From Owenia fusiformis (Eukaryota; Annelida; Polychaeta; Sabellida; Oweniidae), in assembly GCA_903813345.2 (NCBI GenBank), contig CAIIXF020000001.1, positions 49,061,885 through 49,125,884 of the forward strand: a stretch of DNA of 64,000 bases, read 5' to 3'. The notes below the pieces were generated by a model. The model had not been told where the DNA came from, made no database searches, and worked only from the letters and a program-made list of their open reading frames with translations. Shown here piece after piece: positions 11,301-20,300 of this stretch (positions within the stretch are counted from its first letter, which is position 1; every line of letters begins with the position of its first letter). Both the position numbers and the translations under genes were made by a program.

Positions 11301-14300
11301 TAGGGGAACCAATTAGTGTACAAAGGTCTCAAAGAAATTCTCAAGACTAAGAGCAGTGCCATCATCTGCAGAATGCCTGTGTGCAAAAGTCTCCCTAGCT
11401 ATGTCTTGTAGGCTTTAGATATCTTTGATCATAAAAGGTTGATGATTTTCCTACACTTAGTTCTATTCCACAGTGAAACACATTACATGTAGTTTGTGTA
11501 AGGGCTACATGATGGATTGTTTAGTGTACAATTTCAGAATTAAACAAAGCTTGTTCAGTCAACTTCAGACTGATGTCCAAATAATTAGATATTAGGACAA
11601 GATCTACTGTATTTTGTTGAACCTTGGAGCAGTAGATCTGCTGTCATTTAATTGGGTCTTTACCCATGCCCGGGGCTGTTCATCTGAAAGCAATACCATT
11701 GTTGTCTCTTGTCACATCATCCTGAGAAGAATATTGCTCTGATGTCAGACTTCGTCTTGGGTAACCAAGGTATGAAGTTTTCATTTAAAAATCAAACTGG
11801 TAACTGAGTAACAGATCTGTTGCTAACTTTTGGAGCAATAGTTATGAAACCTTTGAACCTCAGGCAATACAACAGTGTTCAGTTGTCACATCAAGTAGCA
11901 ACAAGGCACTGACATCCAAAATGTCACCACCTGCCATTGATTACAGGTGTCAAATGCCAAACACCAAGCTGAACATCGTCCACGAAAAAGTTTGGGACTT
12001 GAACAATATGTTACCACTTCTGGTGATGAAAAAAACTCAGTTGTCAGTTCTTTAGAATAATAACTCAGAAGTCAGACCTATGTCAATGGTAATAGATCTA
12101 TGGCCTAAGGACCTGTAACTGAATTACCCACAAGGCAATAACTTTGTTGTCAGGCTTAGGGGCAATAGCTTTTTTTGTCAGAGTTAGGGACAATAGCTTT
12201 ATTGATAGTGTTAGGGGCAATAGCTTTATTGTCAGAGTTAGGGGCAATAGCTTTAAGGTCAGACTTAGGGGCAATAGCTTTATTGTTAGTGTTAGGGGCA
12301 AAAGCTTTATTGTCAGACTTAGGGGCAATAGCTTTATTGTCAGTGTTAGGGGCAATAGCTTTATGTCAGAGTTAGGGGCAATAGCTTTATTGTCAGTTTT
12401 AGGGGCAATAGCTTTATTGTCAGTTTTAGGGACAATAGCTTTATTGTCAGAGTTAGAGGCAATAGCTTTTTTGTCAGACTTAGGAGCAATAACTTTAATG
12501 TCAGACTTAGGGGCAATAGCTTTTTTGTCAGACTTAGGAGCAATAGCTTTTTTTGTCAGACTTATAAGGCAATAGCTTTTTTTGTCAGACTTGGGAGCAA
12601 TAGCTTCCTCAGTTTTCAGGTCAAGAGCAGTAGTCAACAAACAAGAGGTTTGCACACCCAGGCACTGGAACAGATGGGCCTAGGATAATCATACCCCGGA
12701 ATCATGCTAAAGAAAAGCCCCCTCCCACTCCTGTTAATATTCCCGGCAATATTATTTGGTTCACAGAGAGGTGGGCGGGCGGTGGGGGGGTACTAAGGTA
12801 AAATGGGTTGTCGGATTTGGACAATGAAAAATGTAAATGAACATATAGCATATCTATTACGACATGTAGTCACTCACTTCACTGAAGGAAATCATTTAAA
12901 ATTATGATTGATTGAATGAAATTCGATTCTGATTTTTTGGAAAAAATTGCAAGATCATCATTATAAACTCCCCCTCTCCCTCTTATCCCAAGGAATGCCC
13001 ACAAATCAAAATGTACACTACAAACCTCATGCATTCTAGCCCTGTGCATTTTGAGTACATTCAGAACACTTAGAATGTTGTATTTCTTGCTCCCGTGTCA
13101 GTTCTTTCCAAAGGATGGTTTTCCGGTTTTATCAACATTGGCGCGCTTGGTGACGTCAGAGAGGTGTGTCAGGGGGAGTGCCTCACAACCATTCATTTGA
13201 ACCAATAAGATTTTGAGGTCAAACTGACCGGGAGTAAAAACAATGACCTTCCTTTGAACTGGAAAGACAGGGACCTGTCATTCTCAATTTGCAAATTGGG
13301 CAGAAAGACAATCAGGTATCATGTCCAAGTATCCAAAACAATTAAATGTACATGGCTAAATTATGTAGAAAATATGTTTGGTCTTAGCTGTTAGGGTTGA
13401 TATAGAAGAATGTGCAGTGATTGTGTAAGTTTCAAGTGTGACATAGAATGTGCAGTATGTAATTGTGCCCCGAGTAACACTGTTGGTCTTAATTGTGACA
13501 TAGAATGTGCAATACTTGATTGTGCATTAATTACATTTGTCCTAAATGTGACATGAATGTGAAATAGCTACATTTTAAGTTTGAAGTGTGACATATACTT
13601 GTAGAATTGAAATATGTTACAAGTACAGTAACAGGGTTTGTCTTATAAGTGTAACATAGTGTGCAATAAAGGATTGTGCAGTGACAAATAATTCATGTTT
13701 AAAAGTGTGACATATAAATTGGAGTGTTTATTTAAGAAGTTACTACATTTTAAGTGTGCTATAGTAGAATATTGATTGTGTCTTTTGTACATGTATGTGT
13801 GTCTTTAGTGTAGAACAATTTGGAGTGAATAGTTAAGCAGAAACAGTGGTGGTCCTAAAACTTGTGTGACAATAGTACAAGGTGACCTAAAAATGATGCA
13901 ACCGTCTAATTTTGAACTTCAAGGTAACAAACATTAGTATACTCCTATTGCTCCTACAACATAGAGATTTAAGGATTGATTTTATTGTACTATTATGATG
14001 ATAATATGTCCTGTTTACATACTTTCTTAAAACAACTTTGCCAATAATGATGAACTGTCTTGCAGTTAATATAATAAACACTGACAGATACAGATTTCTG
14101 AAATTGCATTTTTGAATGATTGGTATGAGAGTATATCGGATGGAATTAAAGTGATTCCACAATATTTGACTTGAGTTATTAAAAAATAAGGGGCTGCAGT
14201 TTTATGGGGTCACCTTGTATAGAATGAAGGATTGGTTATGAAGAAACTTTTAAAATTGGTCCTTCAGAATAACATATAGTATGAGATGTTGAATGATTGA

Positions 14301-15023
14301 TCATGCATTTCAGTTGAGTCCATTACAAACACATAATTCTTTTTTGTGCATGGTGCCTGATTTTGTGGAATGTGACAGAGGATGAATGCCTGTGTAAGTG
14401 ACATAAAATGTTAAGTGAATGATTGTGAATTTTCTGCATTGTTCTCTTAGTATGTGATAGACGTATAATGCAGGGATTGTGCAGAGACTGTATTGGTACT
14501 TTATCATTCAGTGTGATATTCTCACATATATTTATCTGTGAAGTGAATGTCCTGTGACCTCTTCAGTCACTTATGTAACATACCTCTATTTATTGACATG
14601 TGGTCTTTTTACAGTGTCAGGATATGATTTTAAGTCAACCCCTGGATAGGTCAATAGTAAATGAATAGTTAACTGAATGAAAATGCTATTGGAACTATGT
14701 AGCAGTGTTCACATAAAGAGGTGTTCACAATATGAGATTCTGTTAACATACTAAATGTTGAACTGAAAATATGTGTTCATATTTCCAGGTGTTCATGACA
14801 TGTGTTCAGATGCACAGGTTTTACTATAGTCAGTGTAGGTATATTATACTACAAAATCCCCTAAACCTACCTTCCTTTTAAGTTCTTCATCTATTTGTTC
14901 TTCTTCCTCTGGTGATAGACCTGCCTTGTCAAGTCTGCTCCTGCTCTGTAACTTGTTGAGACTCTGCTGGCTTCCAAGAGCCAGTTGGCTACCAGACCAG
15001 GTCATTGATCCAAAGCTTGCCAT
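2362..15023 (-). CDS. Facilitative glucose transporter (SLC2A/GLUT family), 5' part, exons 1-8
   Basis: Coding exons in order are 15023-14871, 11019-10918, 9165-9005, 8163-8039, 6747-6607, 4372-4235, 3988-3801 and 2472-2362. They total 1119 nt, or 373 codons, and all phases agree. Family marks seen are GRRNS at the exon 3/4 joint (loop 2-3), [10 protein letters not shown] and an [10 protein letters not shown] segment (TM4-TM5), PDSPRYLL after TM6, a [10 protein letters not shown] loop helix and QQLSGIN followed by VFYYS in TM7. An N-S-T sequon in the first outer loop sits where GLUT1 is glycosylated. The QQLSGIN motif and overall match favour class I. The product would be a plasma-membrane uniporter for glucose-like hexoses. 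The cytosolic N-terminus (about 55 residues, acidic EEEEQ run) is longer than in mammalian GLUT1. Exons for TM8 or later to TM12 lie left of the window. The start is the first ATG in exon 1, at 15023; an untranslated upstream exon is possible. Confidence 0.93.
2936..3299. mobile_element. Tc1/mariner-type MITE, TA target site
   Basis: Ends are CAGGGTGTCTCAAAATAA on the left and, read inward from the right, CAGAGTGTCCTAAAAAAT. The element is flanked by TA at 2934-2935 and 3300-3301. It is 364 bp with no coding capacity, and lies in glucose-transporter intron 7. A related end, CAGGGTGTCCCATAGTAAAC, occurs at about 45632. Confidence 0.7.
4056..4110 (-). repeat. Partial duplicate of glucose-transporter exon 6 end and its donor
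   Basis: Positions 4056-4110 repeat the segment around 4214-4290, the 3' end of exon 6 plus donor, with about 25 bp deleted from the middle. The duplicate still reads GAGGAAGCGGCC followed by TGTAGG, so a donor-like site is kept. It lies inside intron 6 and appears to be non-functional. Confidence 0.75.
4474..4530 (+). repeat. Dispersed hairpin-family element, copy 2 (truncated)
   Basis: Only the first third of the family is present: CAAGGCATAAACACGCAGAA followed by the CACAACCTACCATTTGTTAC segment. It lies in glucose-transporter intron 5, in the same orientation as copy 1. Confidence 0.6.
4716..5804. mobile_element. DNA transposon remnant with perfect 18-bp inverted ends
   Basis: The left end CTATCACACCAAACTAGT (4716-4733) is the exact reverse complement of 5787-5804. 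Inside, the left-end pattern recurs at about 5395 (ACACCAAACAAGTTTCTACT), so the 1089-bp element looks like two related units head to tail. Motifs such as GAACGTA and ACGTTCT recur throughout. A 113-codon open frame at 5478-5819 (minus) is not recognised. No clear target duplication was seen. It occupies glucose-transporter intron 5. Confidence 0.75.
6864..7013 (+). repeat. Dispersed hairpin-family element, copy 3 (nearly full length)
   Basis: The element opens with AACAAGGCAT and closes with a hairpin ATGTCACCAC-TTCTT-GTGGTGACAT. The middle reads TCCACAAAAAAGTTGGAGAG. Full copies of the family are about 130-150 bp. This copy lies in glucose-transporter intron 4, just left of the MULE-like insertion. 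Confidence 0.8.
7038..7985. mobile_element. MULE-like non-autonomous element, 67-bp inverted ends, 9-bp target duplication
   Basis: The 67-bp ends at 7038-7104 and 7919-7985 are reverse complements with about eight mismatches. Both open GGGTTTGTGTAAAAAACCGG and close AACGTTCCTAGCAGGGT. The flanks are an identical 9-bp direct repeat, CCTTATTCT, at 7029-7037 and 7986-7994. Long inverted ends plus a 9-bp duplication are typical of Mutator-like elements. The 948-bp interior is rich in AACGTT and has no transposase. It is inserted in glucose-transporter intron 4. Confidence 0.85.
8397..8915. mobile_element. TA-flanked MITE with CAGTAAAACCTG ends
   Basis: The left end is CAGTAAAACCTGGGTTTGTG and the right end, read inward, is CAGTGAAACCTGTGTAT. 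TA flanks both sides (8395-8396 and 8916-8917), which suits a Tc1/mariner-type origin. The 519-bp element has open frames on both strands without recognised domains. A one-ended relative starts near 20363 (AGTAAAACCTCGGAATAAGA). It is in glucose-transporter intron 3. Confidence 0.7.
9464..9622 (+). repeat. Dispersed hairpin-family element, copy 4
   Basis: A nearly full copy with a short insertion in the middle. It runs from AACAAGGCACGGACATGCAA to the terminal hairpin TCACCAC-TTCTG-GTGGTGA. It lies in glucose-transporter intron 2, same orientation as copies 1-3. Confidence 0.8.
9825..10800. repeat. Degenerate tandem array, roughly 130-190-bp units, interrupted by an insertion
   Basis: Recurring blocks are AAACATCCCTAAAAATTTCAG or AAATTCCCTAAAAAGTTCAG, then ATCAATCC, then GGCTTGAAATATA, then GGAAAATCCAAAATGG. 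They occur near 9830, 9985, 10108, 10590 and 10755. The copy starting near 10108 is split by the 10149-10434 element. No coding content was recognised. It lies in glucose-transporter intron 2. Confidence 0.65.
10149..10434. mobile_element. Small hAT-like MITE with poly-G/poly-C interior
   Basis: The left end is ACTGGCGGATTAGGGG and the right end, read inward, is CAGGGGCGGATCCAGG. CAATCC flanks both sides (10143-10148 and 10435-10440). The interior is built of TGGGCCCAAAA and GGGCC blocks with runs of G, C, A and T. A diverged relative lies at about 25232-25385. Open frames across it are low-complexity artefacts. Confidence 0.6.
11899..12030 (+). repeat. Dispersed hairpin-family element, copy 5
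   Basis: Runs from CAACAAGGCACTGACATCCA through GTCCACGAAAAAGTTTGGGA to a decayed terminal hairpin TACCACTTCTGGTGATGA. It lies in glucose-transporter intron 1, same orientation as copies 1-4. Confidence 0.75.
12132..12606. repeat. 27-bp minisatellite, about 17 copies
   Basis: The unit is AGGGGCAATAGCTTTATTGT followed by CAGAGTT, with substitutions at a few fixed positions. Because 27 is a multiple of three and the unit has no stop in several frames, long open frames arise on both strands: 185 codons on minus with an AIAPKSDKK-like period, 143 codons on plus. I read these as by-products, not genes. It lies in glucose-transporter intron 1. Confidence 0.9.
12607..13860. other. Non-coding intron sequence with degenerate GTGTGACATAGAATGTGCA repeats
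   Basis: From about 13380 to 13720 a loose repeat with a GTGTGACAT(A)GAATGTGCA core recurs every 50-60 bp. A GTGACGTCA octamer-like site lies near 13151. Nothing else was recognised. This is within intron 1 of the glucose-transporter gene. Confidence 0.45.
13878..14217. mobile_element. TA-flanked MITE with CAAGGTGACC ends
   Basis: The left end is CAAGGTGACCTAAAAATGAT and the right end, read inward, is CAAGGTGACCCCATAAAACT. TA flanks both sides (13876-13877 and 14218-14219). It is 340 bp without coding capacity. A one-ended relative at about 60820-61012 shares the TTTTTGAATGATT segment and a GGGGTCACCCTAG end. Confidence 0.75.
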
Positions 15024-15803
15024 AGTTCTAATCAAATAATTGCACTAATAAATACTTATTGTGTTTTTATTGTATAAATTTTATAAAGTTGAGATGCTGT
15101 TGTGGTTGCTGCAATCAAATAGTCTGAATTATCCTTGCTGAATGATCTACGGAATCACAGCTGGTGATTGCTTAATTGTGATAATCCACTCTATTTATGA
15201 TGCATCACATGCTGAGATTGCTTTGTTAAAAACATCTTTAAATTTCTTCAATCTTATTTGCTACATCTCTCATAATTCAATTCAATTCCAGAAATATGTG
15301 CTCATAATACATGTGCTACACTATGAAGAGCTTTAGCAATGTCACCAGTACATGCAGTAGCAGCTATGTTAAAGTACCAACTACTATCTTTAAACCTACT
15401 ATATACTGTACTATGATATCAACCAAGTTAAAAATTAACTCTTCAACAGTCTATTCATTAGATATCTGATAGCCTCTCTAACAATAGTAACTGATATACT
15501 GTAAACCTGTAGTATTTTTATCACATATTTTTATAATGGAATGGGGATGACAAGATTTAACGAAAAACTTAATTGGCTGCCAAAAAACAAAATGGCCACC
15601 CAAATGTTAATCAATTGTAAAACTTGATCAACCCCAATCACAAGCATGCAATCATCTTAAAGATTTCTCACCAGTGGTGTGATAAAGAAAGATAATTTTC
15701 TTAACATTCTCACAAGTATATAAGGTCTGACTTGAGAAAATGTTCCAGAGAATGCTCTCTTCCGTGTCTTGCATCAAGTGCTTGTGTACTCATCCCCCAC
15801 TAA

Positions 15804-16141
15804 TGCCTCAGTCACATTTGATCTACGTCAAAGACGTCATCCATACGGCAGCCATAGCTTCCCAAAATCGAGAGAAATATGCAGCATAAAATAAAGGGAT
15901 AAGAAGTGCAATGTACATTTTCTCAATGATTGAGTCAAGATTTTCACCAAATTTTATCCTGCAAGGTAACAAAAAAAAAAAGGCACTCAACAAAATTTGA
16001 AAAAATTGGCGGAGACTTAATTTGGCAGTTTCTATCCATCCACCAAATTAAAACAGCTGTAAAATTAAAGCAATTTACAGTATCGATTTTGTGAAGCTAT
16101 GGCCACCGTACGCCCACCGAAGAGCAAATGTAACTGAGGCT
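15804..16141. mobile_element. TAA-flanked MITE, PIF/Harbinger-like, about 55-bp inverted ends
   Basis: The left arm TGCCTCAGTCACATTTGATC runs to GGCAGCCATAGCTTCCC; the right arm, read inward, is AGCCTCAGTTACATTTGCTC running to GGTGGCCATAGCTTCAC. TAA flanks both sides (15801-15803 and 16142-16144), the target length of PIF/Harbinger elements. The interior has no coding capacity. Confidence 0.7.
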
Positions 16142-17036
16142 TAACATACACACCTTCTAAACAAGGTATTGTACGAGATGTTTTACTGCCAGTACCATAT
16201 TAGAAGTTGGATTAGACTTAGGACCTACAGCTCATAAGAAGGATGATATTTTTATTTACTTTAGTACAGAAATAAAAAGTAAATAAAAAACAACAACAAT
16301 TTCTGCCCTTCAGAATCTTTTGAAAAAGAGATATACTTTATGCTCCTGCACTACTAGCATATTGTGAAATCTATGCTCCTTAACTTTTACTATGCATATA
16401 CTTAAGTTTAATCATATGTTTGACTTTTTGCACTTGTAATAAATTGACATTGGACAAGTTACTTGAAGTACAAGTGGCCTTGATAAAAAATGTAAGGTTC
16501 TTCATCTGATATCATGCAGCCCAGGCATGATAGTCACACACATATCTTATGATTAAAAAAATGTATATATGTATAAATCATATAAAGTGACACAAATGGT
16601 GTATTGGAGCCACATCATAAAATGTATATAAGTTCTGTAACTAGATATTTTAGCTGTATAAATGTATCAATACACAGATGTTAAAATGGAAAGGAAAAAG
16701 TTGTGTGTTTCCACTTGAAACCTCTGCAATGCTTTTAAAGTGCTTAGTCAGCAAAGTCTACCACCTTTAATCATATTCAGGACATGGGGAATATTATGGA
16801 TTTATGTATTTGAAACAAGAACCTTTAAGTTAGACAATGATGTATGCTTTAAGTACTTAACTTCTTTTTATTTCATAATAGGAATGTCAAGGTGACTTTT
16901 AGATATTTGAGTCTTAGATTATTACCTGACAACTTGACAAATCTTTCAAAAGGTTTTGTTGTTAATCCACCCATTATACGAGGTAATAAATGATGTAAAT
17001 CACAGAACAGTTTACCTTTATACTTGACCTGATTTT

Positions 17037-17176
17037 AAACAAGGCATTAACATGCAAAATGTCAACACCTGCCATTTGTTACAGATCCCAAATTGTGAAC
17101 ACTGCCAAACACCAACCAGCGTCCATATAAAAGTTGGAGACAATAACAATATGTGACCATTTGCGATGTTGGCATA
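17037..17176 (+). repeat. Dispersed hairpin-family element, copy 6 (intergenic)
   Basis: Runs from AACAAGGCATTAACATGCAA to a decayed terminal hairpin near TGTGACCATTTGCGATGTTG. This is the only copy of the family outside a gene in this window. Confidence 0.75.
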
Positions 17177-17298
17177 ATGATTTAAATAGGAATGGGTAGG
17201 TTAATGGATAATCAGAGTACAACATTACTAAGAAGAACACATCATGAAAAATTAGATGATATTGATAATAATATGAAGAATTTTTAGGTTCCTCTTAA

Positions 17299-17304
17299 TT
17301 TATT
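17299..17304 (-). terminator. Candidate polyadenylation signal of the LVIVD gene
   Basis: AATAAA reads on the minus strand 82 nt beyond the TGA stop at 17388-17386. It is the first exact hexamer I see downstream. The region is AT-rich, so chance occurrence is possible. Confidence 0.45.
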
Positions 17305-17385
17305 TTGTAAATGATTGCCTTTGCTTAAATTTTGGTTTGTTATTATTGTCACTTTATGCTTAAAGGTCCTCTATATATTGCAACT

Positions 17386-20300
17386 TCAACATGCATCTGG
17401 ACTGCATGGTCTGGTCTGTTTGGGGCATGTCATGTCTTCACTTGTGCGCTGTTGCTCTCCAAATAGATGACGCTGGTAGTCATTCTCCATGGCAACAACA
17501 TTGGGCCTCAGGAGATAAAGTCCATATTCAATACTGGAGACTGGTACTACACCTGAAGAGATAACAATGTGCCTGTACATTATTGACACATCCTTCAAGA
17601 TTGGCTTCATTGCTATAGCAGTTATGGAGAGAATTGACATACCCTTGGACCAAGGATGGTGTTAACATAGTACCTGTCTTCTTTTAGAATTAAATTACTC
17701 ACAAAAATTATTTAAATCTAAACTCTACCAGACTATTGTTCATCAACACTCTACATGTTCATCTCTAAAGTCAGTGTTATGAATTCAACTCGAAATCTCA
17801 TCTTTGTATCAAACCTTGTAAATAATTAAGTATAACTGAAATAAATGGTTTATAAAAAATCTCTTCAATCAGTGATTATGTACATATAAAATAATATGAA
17901 TGATCTCAGACTGCCATCTTTTAAAGTCAAGTTGGATAAACTGATTAATAATGAAAACATGAATCATACCAGATTTAAGCCAGGGGTATGTGCTCCATGC
18001 TCCATTAAATCGTACAGGGTTGGTGCCATCCTCAGGAGGATATACATCAAAGTAGGCCACTTCACTGAGAGAGTATGTAGACTGCTCTATTCTCAACACT
18101 CTCAGGCCTACAGCATAGTTGGCCTGGTAGGTAAGGCTTCCATTAACATATTGGTTGTGATCTATTGACAAAAGCTCATGGAAATGGGTGTTCCTGAGAA
18201 TTGGATTACTCAAGGAGTTCACATCCCATATGTAGGTCCTGGTACGCCTGCAAGAATCATTTTCATTAGACAAATGGGTTGTAGTTTCTTTAAGTAACCT
18301 TGCATACAATGAAGGATTTTTTCTTCAATGTGAGCTGAATCTTAATAGACAAATGTTCAAGAAAAAGATTGAATACTTGAAAGCCTAGCTCCTGTTCACT
18401 ACACTGTTGGAGAAATCAATCAAATATAATTTTGGGCTGGGTAAAATTGTAATTAACTTTTTTATATTTTATTATTGAATTGTTAGACTGACCACTGTAA
18501 ATAAAAAAATAAACTAAACAATAATCCACGAAAAAAACAGCAACTCAAATCCCATCAAACAATACATACTTGATCAAATCACTCATTTCATGATAAAAAT
18601 AATCAGGCAGAATAGGTATATTGAAAATTCCTTATTGAGCAGATATGAGGTCCTTTGCCCATAAGACCCTAGCCTATAAAATCGACCAAATTCTGACTTG
18701 TATTTGAATTCATTATCTCCAGCAGAGCTCTTATGTCCCTAAGACATGTAAGACACCACCAGGATTACATTTTTACAAAACTAAATGGGACAACCAGTAC
18801 AGTGTTGACATTATTGTTCAGACATACTGAAATGGAAGAACAGCTTCTCTATAGTATTATCCTTACTTGAACTTCTTTAGGTAGGATAATAAAATATAAA
18901 ATGAAATAACTGACTGCTACTGATGACAACATATTATGCAGTTGTACATATAAATTATTATTAAGCAGTAATTAAGAGCAGAGGGTGTTTTATCTTTTAA
19001 ATGAACTTAATAAACTTACTGGTCAAAGTTATTCTGTTCATCTTGTTCATCATCCATCAACAAAACACTCTGATCCTCAGTAAGCCATCCCTGTAAAATA
19101 TTTATTTCACAAATGAACTTTTTCATACTTTTATAGTCTGCAGGCCCGTAGCCAGGGGGGGGGGTCGATGGGTTCGAACCCCACCCGCCCCCGGCCAAAA
19201 TTCTTTCAAAATCATGCAGTTTTTCACCATTCTGAGCACTTTTTAAGTGATTTGGGCCATTTTTGGACCAAAATTGTCACAAGTGACCCCCCTGGAATTT
19301 TTCAAAAAGTGAACCCCCCTTGGCAAATCCTGGCTACGGGCCTGGTCTGTATCCATCAAATATGTCACATATGTCACATTGTATACACATGTTTAAATTC
19401 TGGACTCTCAAATTGTGATTTACTTGAATGTTAGTTTTATTTTCCATGAAATCTCATTTAATCATGGCTTGAATTTTATATGCTTTGTCTTTCAATTTAT
19501 TTTTAATCTCTCAGATCCTTTAAACAATATGTAAGGCCTAGCTCAGGCCTGTAACCACGATGAGCAAGAAGTGAAAGATGTATTGATGATATTGAAGCTC
19601 TACCTGATGTGTGTATTGTGAGCCAGCATACTCCACTCTAGAGATAATAGTTGGTCCATTAGTTGCCCTAGTATCAACAATAGTCAGAGAGTTCTCATTG
19701 TAGCAGAAGCAGATCTCACGCCCAGTGTAAGTGCTGTCTGGGCCGTTATAGTTGAGGCATTGGGCATCATGCACGTAGCCATCCTCATCAAAGCAACCAA
19801 TGAATTGAGGATTTTTGGGCTCACTGACATCAAGCATGTGGAGGCCACCTGTGTTATGATGGCAGGAGATTAAATAACAATTGTATTCAAGAAAAAAGGT
19901 AAAAATTATTTTGGAAGAAAAATAATTTCATGGCTCTCACTGGATTATCAATACACTTTTTAACCATTTCCAAAATTCCTTCACATTGATACAGATTCTA
20001 TCATTTTATACAACTAAGAAAAATCATACCAAAGCATGTATCATATTCCAAAGGTGATTCAGTAGCACCAACTACAAACACAGTATTAGTTGCTTCATTT
20101 GATACAATATTGTGAGCATTGCCAAATCTAGTGTAGTGGAAGTCTGGTTCGACGACTCCTAAAGAGGTCTGGCCGCGGAGTCTGGTGAGGTCAAACACCT
20201 GGAGACCGTGTCCAGTAGCCTCTGAGACTATGTAGGCATGGTTGTTTACAACCTAAGGCACAAATAGATTTTGAATTAAAGTACTTAGTAGAAAATATCA

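Larger units (their letters stand above)
15036..17298. other. Intergenic region between the glucose transporter and the LVIVD gene
   Basis: This is upstream of the glucose-transporter start codon and downstream of the LVIVD gene, both on minus, so the transporter promoter should lie here. I see no convincing TATA box or core motif. It contains one TAA-flanked MITE (15804-16141) and hairpin-family copy 6. The rest is AT-rich with no recognised genes. Confidence 0.5.

Noticed and set aside
12098-12655. 185-codon minus-strand and 143-codon plus-strand open frames
   Set aside because: Both are produced by a 27-bp minisatellite with no stop in the unit; there is no start context, splice support or non-repeat coding part.
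15033-15035. TTG at the 5' edge of the glucose-transporter exon 1 frame as a start
   Set aside because: An ATG follows four codons later at 15023 and non-ATG starts are rare in animal genes.
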